Below the pieces are notes generated by a model, which was not told the origin of the DNA, did not search any database, and saw nothing but the letters and a program-made list of their open reading frames with translations. 6,251 nt of DNA from Planctomycetaceae bacterium (GTDB lineage Bacteria; Planctomycetota; Planctomycetia; Pirellulales; Thermoguttaceae). Location of the stretch: contig JAISBG010000389.1 in NCBI GenBank assembly GCA_031266315.1, forward strand, positions 1 to 6,251, given 5' to 3'. The position numbers were made by a program, and so were the translations under genes. This document shows positions 1 to 5,700 of the stretch, in pieces. Within the stretch, counting starts at the first letter, position 1; each line of letters begins with the position of its first letter.

Positions 1-115
1 GCGGTGGGTAAGTCCCTCCCGAACAATCGCCCTGAAAGGGCAATGCAAAACGGAGGAGCAATTTTAATCCATTGTCCTTTCAGGGCGACTTTATTAATGT
101 GTCTTAACCCACCGC
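1..115. repeat. Nested inverted-repeat intergenic element
   Basis: Two nested inverted repeats lie here with no gene. The outer arms are GCGGTGGGT at 1-9 and its exact complement ACCCACCGC at 107-115. The inner arms are 27-44 and 71-88, which match at 17 of 18 positions around TCGCCCTGAAAGG. Each inner arm is itself nearly palindromic: GCCCT-gaa-AGGGC occupies 29-41. Because the pairs nest, a transcript could fold into one long branched hairpin. The window starts exactly at the outer arm, so the element may extend leftwards. It looks like a dispersed intergenic repeat rather than a gene. No protein-coding frame or known RNA family is recognised. The pairing is seen directly; the folding is inferred. 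Confidence 0.6.
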
Positions 116-128
116 GTTGCGGTGGGTT
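106..128. repeat. Perfect 10-bp hairpin, 3-nt loop
   Basis: AACCCACCGC (106-115) and GCGGTGGGTT (119-128) form a perfect 10-bp stem closed by the loop GTT. The left arm is the same stretch that can pair with positions 1-9, so the two pairings exclude each other. No clear T-run follows on either strand, so a terminator role is weak. A second hairpin with the same geometry but a different sequence lies at 1436-1458, in mirror-image orientation relative to a shared 21-nt repeat. Confidence 0.7.
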
Positions 129-170
129 GTTACGCATTGCCCTTGCAGGGCGGAGGAAAAACTTGCAATC
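128..170. repeat. Dispersed repeat: TGTTACGCA, small palindrome and 21-nt core
   Basis: The stretch begins with TGTTACGCA (128-136), a motif found again at 1488-1496 and reversed at 1591-1599. The palindrome GCCCT-tgc-AGGGC follows at 139-151. A core containing CGGAGGAAAAACTTGC ends it. Positions 150-170 match 1404-1424 exactly in reverse complement (21 bases). A diverged version, GCAGGGGCGAAGGAAAAACT, lies at 1043-1062. This shows a repeat family with several members in the window. It is probably REP- or MITE-like and non-autonomous; no transposase is visible. Confidence 0.65.
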
Positions 171-195
171 TTACTGATTGAAGTTTCATCGTAAT

Positions 196-234
196 TTTGA
201 TAAAGTTAAATGTACCGGTTTGATTTTTATCAAA
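196..234. promoter_or_regulatory. Possible promoter/operator region of yggS
   Basis: TTTGATAAA (196-204) and TTTATCAAA (226-234) form a perfect 9-bp inverted repeat with a 21-nt spacer. A weak sigma-70-like pair overlaps it: TTGATA at 197-202 and TTTGAT at 219-224, spaced 16 bp. This would start transcription some 65 bases before the ATG at 298. The symmetry could be an operator, or chance in AT-rich DNA. No regulator gene is in the window. Confidence 0.25.
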
Positions 235-297
235 GACTTCTTTTTACTAAATTGACAGTTGACAAAAAACGGCAGGCTTCCAACTTTCAGACGATTT

Positions 298-1032
298 ATG
301 GACAAAACATTTTTTGACAGAATTGCGGCGAATGTTCGTGAAACACGTGATCGGATTGATATTGCCGCAAGGAAAAGCGGTCGTTCTGGTTCCGATGTTA
401 CACTTGTTGCTGTTAGTAAATACGCCGCAATCGGTGATGGAATGATTGAGGCTCTTGTTGCCGCCGGTTGTGTTGATCTTGGCGAAGCAAGACCGCAATC
501 GCTTCAGGAAAAATCGGAATTCTATTCTTCTTATCCGATTCGCTGGCATCTGATTGGTTCGCTCCAACGCAATAAAATCCGTAAAATTCTGTCCCTAACA
601 ACTCTGATTCATTCGTTGGATTCTGTCCGGTTAGCCGAAGCAATAAACCGAATTGCTCAGGAAAAACACGACGCCGAAGATATTCCGAAAAACGCGGAAC
701 CGATTCATTGCCTTCTTGAGGTTGCCATTTCCGGTGACGCCGAAAAACATGGTTTTGCAACGCAGGAAATTTCTGAAGCGTTGGAACAGTTGGGCAAATT
801 GAAAAATATTGTTGTTGATGGCTTCATGTGTATGTCCGGTCTCGAATCAGACGAACACGAAACACGCCGCGAATTTGCCGCAGTTCGTCAACTTACCGAA
901 TCGCTTCGTCAGCATGGAACACCACCTAATGTCAAACTTGACATTCTTTCAATGGGTATGAGCGGTGATTTTGAAATTGCCATCGAAGAAGGCGCAACCT
1001 TAGTGCGAATCGGTTCACGGCTCTATCAATAA
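298..1032 (+). CDS. yggS: YggS/PLPBP-family pyridoxal phosphate-binding protein
   Basis: This 244-residue protein is a cytoplasmic PLP-binding protein of the YggS/PROSC family, which adopts the alanine racemase N-terminal (TIM-barrel) fold. Family members show no clear enzyme activity and act in vitamin B6 and amino/keto-acid homeostasis. Visible hallmarks: VTLVAVSK, with the PLP-anchoring Lys41 (codon 418-420); LGEARPQ in place of the common FGENxVQE; WHLIGSLQRNK; the segment DGFMCMSG; and the C-terminal phosphate-binding SMGMSGDFEIAI...TLVRIGSRLY. Length agrees with the family (about 230 residues). I chose ATG 298 over the in-frame TTG at 259: the alignment to E. coli YggS starts near it, and the 13 extra residues look unrelated. 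Neither start has a convincing Shine-Dalgarno. The gene stands alone and converges on mutS; its stop codon touches a repeat. The family call is firm; the exact physiological role is not. Confidence 0.95.
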   Translation: MDKTFFDRIAANVRETRDRIDIAARKSGRSGSDVTLVAVSKYAAIGDGMIEALVAAGCVDLGEARPQSLQEKSEFYSSYPIRWHLIGSLQRNKIRKILSLTTLIHSLDSVRLAEAINRIAQEKHDAEDIPKNAEPIHCLLEVAISGDAEKHGFATQEISEALEQLGKLKNIVVDGFMCMSGLESDEHETRREFAAVRQLTESLRQHGTPPNVKLDILSMGMSGDFEIAIEEGATLVRIGSRLYQ

Positions 1033-1087
1033 CTCATGTTCCGCAGGGGCGAAGGAAAAACTAATATTTAGCCCCGCGTAACAGGAG
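1033..1087. repeat. Imperfect inverted repeat abutting the yggS stop
   Basis: CTCATGTTCCGCAGGGGC (1033-1050) pairs imperfectly with GCCCCGCGTAACAGGAG (1071-1087). The first arm begins on the base after the yggS TAA. The motif ACTCATGTT-CGCA is shared with 1483-1496, and GCAGGGGCGAAGGAAAAACT (1043-1062) with the repeat at 145-163. As RNA it could fold into a hairpin and serve as a 3' end for yggS, but no strong T-run follows. Positions 1088-1142 hold nothing I recognise. Confidence 0.55.
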
Positions 1088-1142
1088 AACTAATAAAAAT
1101 TTGCCCTTCTTGGAGAACAAATCGACTAAAATCGCCGAAAAT

Positions 1143-1341
1143 TGAACTCAAAACTCTGGGGGGTGAACTCAAAACTCTTGGGGGTGAACTCAAACTCTAG
1201 GGGGTGAACTCAAAACTCTAGGGGGTGAACTCAAAACTCTAGGGGGTGAACTCGAAACTCTAGGGGGTGAACTCAAAACTCTAGGGGGTGAACTCAAAAC
1301 TCTAGGGGGTGAACTCAAAACTCTAGGGGGTTGAACTCAAA
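1143..1341. repeat. 21-bp tandem repeat array (nine copies plus partial)
   Basis: Nine head-to-tail units follow the pattern TGAACTCAAAACTCTA plus five G. They start at 1143, 1164, 1185, 1205, 1226, 1247, 1268, 1289 and 1310. Units 1 and 2 have G or T for the A before the G-run, unit 3 lacks one A (20 nt), and unit 6 has a single A-to-G change. An extra T (1331) and a partial tenth unit (1332-1341) end the array. Variation is concentrated at the left, and the rightmost units are identical, as expected for recent expansion by slippage or recombination. The frame reading ELKTLGG is broken by unit 3, so it is unlikely to be coding. There are no unique spacers, so it is not CRISPR. The 9-mer AAATCGCCG occurs on both sides (1128-1136, 1339-1347). 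Confidence 0.95.
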
Positions 1342-1403
1342 TCGCCGTGATTGAAGACCTAATTGGGGACATTTTTCTCCCGTTGTCAATGAGTTAGCAG
1401 TAG

Positions 1404-1474
1404 GATTGCAAGTTTTTCCTCCGCTGCATAGGTGAGCAACCGTTCGCTGAACGGTTGCGTCGGCGATAGCCGAC
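1404..1474. repeat. Composite repeat: reversed 21-nt core plus tandem hairpins
   Basis: Positions 1404-1424 are the exact reverse complement of 150-170. They are followed by a perfect 10-bp hairpin with a 3-nt loop, GCAACCGTTC-gct-GAACGGTTGC (1436-1458). A second, 6-bp hairpin follows directly, GTCGGC-gata-GCCGAC (1459-1474). The order core-then-hairpin is the mirror image of the arrangement at 106-170, so yggS and the tandem array sit between two inverted copies of one repeat type. The hairpin sequences differ while the stem and loop lengths are kept. Confidence 0.65.
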
Positions 1475-1482
1475 AGGGAATC

Positions 1483-1604
1483 ACTCATGTTACGCAGAGA
1501 GGAAGTTTGAGTAATGATTTGTACGGAACGCGGCCGTCTCGACCGCACATTGCAGGCGGGACGCCTGCGTTCCTTTTAAAACGCAATTGATGCGTAACAT
1601 GAGT
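1483..1604. repeat. 122-bp element with 14-bp terminal inverted repeats
   Basis: ACTCATGTTACGCA (1483-1496) and its exact complement TGCGTAACATGAGT (1591-1604) bound 122 bp. Inside is a GC-rich imperfect palindrome: arms 1525-1546 and 1552-1573 (17 of 22 identical, two of the differences tolerated as G-U pairs) around the loop ACATT, beginning GGAACGC and ending GCGTTCC. This inner palindrome resembles repeats I recall from planctomycete and lentisphaeral genomes that yield spurious 'NAGVPPA' peptides; one such reading exists on the minus strand here. The outer ends could be MITE-type termini. No flanking target duplication is evident and no transposase is present. Confidence 0.6.
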
Positions 1605-1605
1605 C

Positions 1606-1653
1606 AATAAAATAAAAAAATTAGGACGAAAAGAGGATCGTATTATTGTCCTA
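1606..1653 (-). terminator. Probable intrinsic terminator of mutS
   Basis: On the minus strand, TAGGAC (complement of 1648-1653) pairs with GTCCTA (complement of 1622-1627) across a 20-nt loop. It is followed after one base by seven T (complement of 1614-1620) and further T-rich sequence. It starts seven bases after the mutS stop codon. The stem is only six perfect pairs, so the T-tract is the stronger part of the evidence. Confidence 0.5.
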
Positions 1654-1659
1654 CTTTTA

Positions 1660-4305
1660 TTATGATGGTTCACGGTGTCGGATTTTTTCTTTCCATGTTG
1701 CAACAAGTTTGAATGCGTCGAGCGGTTTGAGATTATCAATATTGAGTTCGCGCAATTCTTCAATTATCGGATGATTTTCCTGCCCGAACAAAGAGAATTG
1801 TATCGAACCAACTCTCCGGCGTTGAATATTCTGAAAAATTCCAGATTCTGCACTATGGGCTGTTGCACGGACGTGTGTTTGTTCCAACTCATCCAGAATT
1901 TCCCTTGCCCGTTTTACAACATTTTTGGGAATACCCGCTATTTTAGCGACATAAATTCCATAACTTTTATCCGCCGCACCGGGAATAATTTTGTGCAGAA
2001 AAGCAATATCGTCATTCTGCTCTTTCACTGCAACATTTAGATTGCAAATATTCTCAAATGTTTCCGACAAATCCGTTAATTCATGATAATGTGTCGCAAA
2101 AAGTGTACGACATTCGATTTTATCATGCAAATATTCAACAATCGCCCAAGCCAATGAAATTCCGTCGTAAGTGCTGGTTCCACGTCCAACCTCGTCGAGA
2201 ATTACCAAACTTCGCGGAGTTGCCTGATTCAAGATTCGGGCTGTTTCGGTCATTTCAACCATAAAAGTACTCTGACCGCGTGAAATTTCATCACTGGCTC
2301 CAACCCGCGCAAAAATCCGATCACAAATTCCAATGTTTGCCTCACGAGCCGGCAGAAAACTTCCAATCTGAGCCATCACACAAAGTAAAGCCGTTTGACG
2401 AATAAACGTACTTTTTCCCGCCATATTCGGACCGGTTATCAATTGAATCAGACCATGTTTGTTATCCATCAACGTATCATTCGGAACAAATGTCCCCGCA
2501 GGTTCCAAAGCGTCAAGAACCGGATGTCTCCCGTCAACAATTTTTAATACAGGTTCATCCACCAAACTAGGACGGCAATATCCCCGTTCTCTCGCAATTA
2601 ATGCAAGCGAAACAATAACATCCAATGCCGCTAAAGCACGCGCTGTACGTTGCATCGCGTGACGTTTTTCACAGGTTTTTTGACAGAGCATTTCAAAAAG
2701 TTCAAGTTCCAAATTGTTTGCCCGTTCTCCCGAAGTCAGAATTTTTTCTTCATATTCTTTAAGTTGCGGCGTTATGTAACGTTCCGCATTTTTGATTGTC
2801 ATCTTCCGAATGTAATCATCGGGAACTTTACCACGGTGAGTATTCGTAATTTCAATGTAATAACCAAAAACCCGCGTGTAGCCTACTTTTAGACTTGGAA
2901 TTCCGGTACGGTTGATTTCTGTTGCCTGATATTGCGCTATCCAATCTTTTCCGCCGCTTTGGAGATGCCGCAACTCATCTAGTTCGCTGTTATAACCGGA
3001 TCGAATAAAACCGCCCTCCTTATAATTAACGGAAGAATTGTCCTCCAGTGCTACAGAAAGCAATTCGGCTAACGACTCACACGGATCAATATCTTCACGA
3101 AGTGATTTCAACATAGGACTGATTGACTTTTCCAATTTAGTACGGAAAAAAGGCAACGTCTGTAATGTTCGGGAAATCATCGCCAAATCACGGGGAGTTC
3201 CGCGATTCTGGAGAATTCGCGTCAAAATTCGTTGGAGATCGTGAATACGCCGCAAATTTTCCCGTAAATCTCGCACTGCTCCGTCATCGTGATAAAACTC
3301 CTCCACTGCATCAAGCCGAGTATTAATTGCCCGAATATCGGTCAACGGAGCAGAAATAGAATCCGCAATAAGACGAGACCCCATTGACGTAACACACCGA
3401 TCCAACACGGAAAGTAGTGAACCTTCTCGACCGCCTCCGCGAATCGTTGTTGTAATTTCAAGACTTCGGCGGCTTGTTTCATCTATTTCCAATTTGGAAT
3501 CCAAACGATAGACAGCAATAGAATCAATCTGAACAGATACTTGCCGTTGCGTTTCATTCAAATAATTAAGAATCGCACCAGCCGCCCGAATTGCGGGAAT
3601 ATCAAACGGCTTGCCCGAAAAGCCGAAACCTTCGAGAGTTGTTGTCTCAAACTGTTTCAAAAGTAAACTGAGAGCCGTTTGATGTCCAAACGTCCAATCC
3701 GGTCGCTTTGTTAATTGAGTTTTGAAAAAAAGCGGAATATCAAAAACTTCTTTGTCGCTGTAAATAATTTCCGACGGCAAAATTCGGGCAAACTGTTCAG
3801 CAACCTGCTTGCCGGGAACTGTGGTAGAAAAAAACTCGCCTGTGGACAACTCAACCCATGCTAATCCAACTTCGAGATTCGGTGTTTTTGAATCCAGACA
3901 AACCGCCGCTAAAAAGTTGGATTGTTTAGGATTCAGCAGAGTTTCCTCAGTAACGGTACCGGCAGTTACAATCCGCGTAACTTCTCTTCTGACAATACCT
4001 TTTGACTTTTTAGGGTCTTCCATTTGCTCACAAACGGCAGCCCTATATCCGGCAGCGATTAATTTCGCAATATAGGAATCAAGTTGGTGGTAGGGAAAAC
4101 CCGCCATCGGCATTCCGTCGGGTCCCTTTTCGCGGCTGGTCAATGCCAAACCAAGGACTTGCGCCGCAATTTTGGCATCTTCAAAAAACATTTCGTAAAA
4201 ATCACCCATGCGAAAAAGCAATAAAGCTTCGGGGCATATTTTTTTTGCCTCATTGTATTGCCGCATCATCGGGCTGAGTGTTCGGGAAGTAGTAGAAAAA
4301 GACAT
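1660..4305 (-). CDS. mutS: DNA mismatch repair ATPase MutS
   Basis: This 881-residue protein recognises base mismatches and small loops and starts methyl-independent or MutL-dependent repair. Motifs in order: the mismatch-probing F36-Y-E38 in FRMGDFYEMF, with the same numbering as E. coli MutS; a connector domain around 130-265; the lever and clamp core around 275-560, including YTRVFGYYIEIT (476-487); Walker A GPNMAGKST (625-633, Lys631); STFMVEM (679-685); Walker B LVILDE (700-705); and FATHYHEL (736-743, His739). QFSLF (836-840) fits the beta-clamp binding motif, and the last 40 residues resemble the MutS tetramerisation helices. Length slightly exceeds E. coli's 853. The start is supported by the conserved TPMM-like SPMMRQY at 11-17. 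There is no Shine-Dalgarno; the leader instead reads CCTCCTCCTCCC directly before ATG. No mutL is nearby. It is convergent with yggS and apparently monocistronic. All catalytic residues are intact. Confidence 0.99.
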   Translation of the reverse strand: MSFSTTSRTLSPMMRQYNEAKKICPEALLLFRMGDFYEMFFEDAKIAAQVLGLALTSREKGPDGMPMAGFPYHQLDSYIAKLIAAGYRAAVCEQMEDPKKSKGIVRREVTRIVTAGTVTEETLLNPKQSNFLAAVCLDSKTPNLEVGLAWVELSTGEFFSTTVPGKQVAEQFARILPSEIIYSDKEVFDIPLFFKTQLTKRPDWTFGHQTALSLLLKQFETTTLEGFGFSGKPFDIPAIRAAGAILNYLNETQRQVSVQIDSIAVYRLDSKLEIDETSRRSLEITTTIRGGGREGSLLSVLDRCVTSMGSRLIADSISAPLTDIRAINTRLDAVEEFYHDDGAVRDLRENLRRIHDLQRILTRILQNRGTPRDLAMISRTLQTLPFFRTKLEKSISPMLKSLREDIDPCESLAELLSVALEDNSSVNYKEGGFIRSGYNSELDELRHLQSGGKDWIAQYQATEINRTGIPSLKVGYTRVFGYYIEITNTHRGKVPDDYIRKMTIKNAERYITPQLKEYEEKILTSGERANNLELELFEMLCQKTCEKRHAMQRTARALAALDVIVSLALIARERGYCRPSLVDEPVLKIVDGRHPVLDALEPAGTFVPNDTLMDNKHGLIQLITGPNMAGKSTFIRQTALLCVMAQIGSFLPAREANIGICDRIFARVGASDEISRGQSTFMVEMTETARILNQATPRSLVILDEVGRGTSTYDGISLAWAIVEYLHDKIECRTLFATHYHELTDLSETFENICNLNVAVKEQNDDIAFLHKIIPGAADKSYGIYVAKIAGIPKNVVKRAREILDELEQTHVRATAHSAESGIFQNIQRRRVGSIQFSLFGQENHPIIEELRELNIDNLKPLDAFKLVATWKEKIRHREPS

Positions 4306-4321
4306 GGGAGGAGGAGGTTAG

Positions 4322-4423
4322 TTTTCCTATCCCAAAATTGATCTGGCACAAGTTGGCGAAATGGAGTACAATGTTGCCAACATCGTTGGGGAATACTTCG
4401 CGTTTGAACGTGATAAACAATAG
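4322..4423 (+). pseudogene. Possible orphan C-terminal gene remnant
   Basis: From the stop codon at 4319-4321 to the TAG at 4421-4423 this frame reads 33 codons, ending VGEMEYNVANIVGEYFAFERDKQ. Composition and codon choice look like ordinary protein and contrast with the AT-rich DNA that follows. There is no good start: the only internal ATG (4361) would give 20 residues and has no ribosome-binding site. The TAG overlaps a hairpin with a T-run (4391-4438), the normal arrangement at the end of a gene. I read this as the 3' end of a gene whose body has been lost, lying head-to-head with mutS. I do not recognise the family. It could instead be chance open frame in the mutS leader. Confidence 0.35.
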
Positions 4424-4438
4424 AAGTATTCTTTTTTT
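4391..4438 (+). terminator. Intrinsic terminator, rightward
   Basis: GAATACTTC (4391-4399) and GAAGTATTC (4423-4431) form a perfect 9-bp stem followed at once by seven T (4432-4438). The 23-nt loop contains a small palindrome, CGTTTGAACG (4401-4410). The T-run fixes the orientation as rightward, although no intact rightward gene precedes it. The right arm starts on the last base of the TAG of the orphan frame. Confidence 0.6.
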
Positions 4439-5082
4439 ATCAATCTGGAATCGGAATATTTTGCTTTGAAATTGGAATTGTAAAGTAACGTTGAACAGTT
4501 GGGAATCGGTAAAACAGAAAATGTATTTCGGATAAGAAGTAAACTAAAAAAAGAAATATAAGTAAGATGAAGATGTTAAGAGAAGAAAAAAAATTGTTCA
4601 TTTCCGATTTTTTTTTACGAAATACCTTTATAAAATAGGAATGATGGTATTTCGCTGAACAGGGAAAAGTTGAATATATTCTGTAGAAAACCTGTTGAAA
4701 ATAGAGTAGGATAGAATTGAAAATAATAGAAAGCAGTAAAAACGCCTTCTTATCTGTTTGTAAAAAACATGGAAGTAACACTTTTTTTCGCATGGAAGTA
4801 GTATAAAACGTTGTGAAATTAGGAAAGATTGAAAAATAATAATAAAAAAGATAGGGTAGGGGACTTATTTATTTTGAAATCATTTGTTATAATCAGAACG
4901 TTCTGGTTGAAAAACAGATTCAAATCTTTTAAATATACTAATAAGTTACCGAATAAATTTTTATTGACAATAGGGCGTACTTATCAATTTTTGTGTAAGG
5001 CAAACGAATTTGCCTTAAAAGGTAGTATAAAATAGTTCACGAATTTGTGGACATTGAGAAATAAAAATTCAAATTTTGTGGT
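4439..5082. other. AT-rich apparently non-coding region
   Basis: About 640 bp without a supportable gene. The part up to roughly 4860 is strongly purine-rich on the plus strand, which leaves few stop codons on the minus strand and explains a long hydrophobic reading there. Short direct repeats are present: CATGGAAGTA at 4768-4777 and 4791-4800; GTAGTATAAAA at 4798-4808 and 5022-5032; TTGAAAATA at 4695-4703 and 4717-4725. The 15-mer TGAAAATAATAGAAA (4718-4732) recurs at 6062-6076. A TATAAT lies at 4888-4893 without a good -35 box. I recognise no RNA gene here. Confidence 0.6.
4996..5017. repeat. Perfect 9-bp hairpin, CGAA loop
   Basis: TAAGGCAAA (4996-5004) and TTTGCCTTA (5009-5017) form a perfect stem with the tetraloop CGAA. 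No T-run follows on either strand, so it is not an obvious terminator. It lies about 65 bp before a TATAAT box and could be an operator or part of a leader RNA. It stands out within otherwise simple AT-rich sequence. Confidence 0.45.
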
Positions 5083-5088
5083 TATAAT
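5083..5088 (+). promoter_or_regulatory. Candidate -10 box for the small-protein/tRNA unit
   Basis: A consensus TATAAT lies 44 bp before the ATG at 5133. TGG at 5079-5081 sits one base off the position of an extended -10 element. No good -35 hexamer is at 16-18 bp; TTGAGA (5054-5059) is too far. It is the best candidate promoter upstream of the rightward unit, but AT-rich DNA makes chance matches likely. Confidence 0.4.
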
Positions 5089-5132
5089 TTTTTTGGAAAG
5101 AATTTTGCCTACAGCAATTTAAGGAAAAGCCG

Positions 5133-5369
5133 ATGAGTACAGATTCTGTAAACTATCCTTTCGTGCAACGGCGCGGTATGAATCCTAATAGTAGTGGTCC
5201 GCCTCCGGGTGTGGAACGCCGTCAATTTTCGAATTGTTATGACGGTCTTTCACCGGACGCACAACAACTTGCCGAAGCGATTGATCAGTATAAGTTCCAA
5301 AACCGCCGCCGCTTTATCACGTATGAGGAAATGCTTTCAGTGATTAAATCGTTAGGTTATCACAAATAG
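5133..5369 (+). CDS. Short conserved planctomycete-type hypothetical protein
   Basis: A 78-residue soluble protein of unknown function. The N-terminal part (1-30) is polar, rich in Pro, Gly and Asn, and probably disordered. The second half is helical and well conserved in my memory of planctomycete proteins: GLSPDAQQLAEAIDQYK (about 38-54), then RRRFITYEEMLSVIKSLGYHK up to the C-terminus. That end has the look of a small DNA- or protein-binding helical module, but no function is established. ATG 5133 is supported by AAGGA at 5121-5125, seven bases upstream. It is followed after 18 bp by the membrane-protein gene and then tRNA-Ala, so the three are probably one transcript. No signal peptide or membrane helix is seen. 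That this is a real gene is nearly certain; the role is unknown. Confidence 0.88.
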   Translation: MSTDSVNYPFVQRRGMNPNSSGPPPGVERRQFSNCYDGLSPDAQQLAEAIDQYKFQNRRRFITYEEMLSVIKSLGYHK

Positions 5370-5387
5370 CAAAAGCGGAGTAAAGTA

Positions 5388-5699
5388 ATGATAAAGTGCA
5401 ACAATGAAACTGATGAAGCACAAACAAGTATTCTTTTTCCGTTGCGCCGGTGTTTGACGCTGATATTATTATTTTTCTCGTTTTTGCTAATGATTTTTGG
5501 TGGATTGACGTCGCCGGTTACCGAATCATATTACTATGTGATGTATTGGACGTTGGCGGCATTCTTTTTGTTTGTGTCAATCCTAATAGGAATTTATGAT
5601 ACGGCAAAAACGTATATGGAAATACGTTTTTCATGTGAAACGTCGGCTCAAAACGGTTTACAGACAGGTATGAAAAATTGTAAGACAAGTAAAAAATAA
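5388..5699 (+). CDS. Small two-helix inner membrane protein, unknown function
   Basis: A 103-residue protein with two predicted membrane spans, about residues 22-40 (CLTLILLFFSFLLMIFGGL) and 49-70 (YYVMYWTLAAFFLFVSIL and on). They are joined by a short loop, TSPVTESY. Arg20-Arg21 before the first span and the basic C-terminus (KNCKTSKK) suggest both ends face the cytoplasm. The start at 5388 is supported by GGAG at 5377-5380, seven bases upstream. It lies 18 bp behind the 78-residue gene, and its stop codon is followed after one base by tRNA-Ala. I do not recognise a named family. Context suggests co-expression with the preceding small protein but does not show a shared function. Confidence 0.8.
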   Translation: MIKCNNETDEAQTSILFPLRRCLTLILLFFSFLLMIFGGLTSPVTESYYYVMYWTLAAFFLFVSILIGIYDTAKTYMEIRFSCETSAQNGLQTGMKNCKTSKK

Positions 5700-5700
5700 T

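Noticed and set aside
252..264. Two TTGACA hexamers as -35 boxes for yggS
   Set aside because: No acceptable -10 hexamer lies 16-18 bp downstream, and the implied start would fall almost on the ATG.
259..297. N-terminal extension of YggS from the TTG at 259
   Set aside because: The 13 extra residues lie outside the family's usual start, there is no ribosome-binding site, and ATG 298 gives the expected N-terminus.
1143..1341. CRISPR array or repeat protein (ELKTLGG units)
   Set aside because: The units abut with no unique spacers, no cas gene is present, and the 20-nt third unit breaks the open frame.
1315..1548. Minus-strand 77-codon reading
   Set aside because: It runs across the hairpins and the edge of the tandem array; there is no ribosome-binding site and no protein-like composition.
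1485..1763. Minus-strand reading containing NAGVPPA
   Set aside because: It overlaps the mutS end and the GC-rich palindrome; such peptides are recurrent artefacts of this repeat type.
4440..4793. Minus-strand 117-residue hydrophobic reading
   Set aside because: The strand is pyrimidine-rich, which depletes stop codons and yields Phe/Leu/Ile/Ser by composition alone; there is no ribosome-binding site and no recognisable family. A real small membrane protein is not fully excluded.
4829..5035. Plus-strand 68-residue reading from TTG
   Set aside because: It has a rare start with an AGGAAAG placed too close, a Lys/Asn/Phe-rich composition typical of AT-rich noise, and spans the 4996-5017 hairpin.
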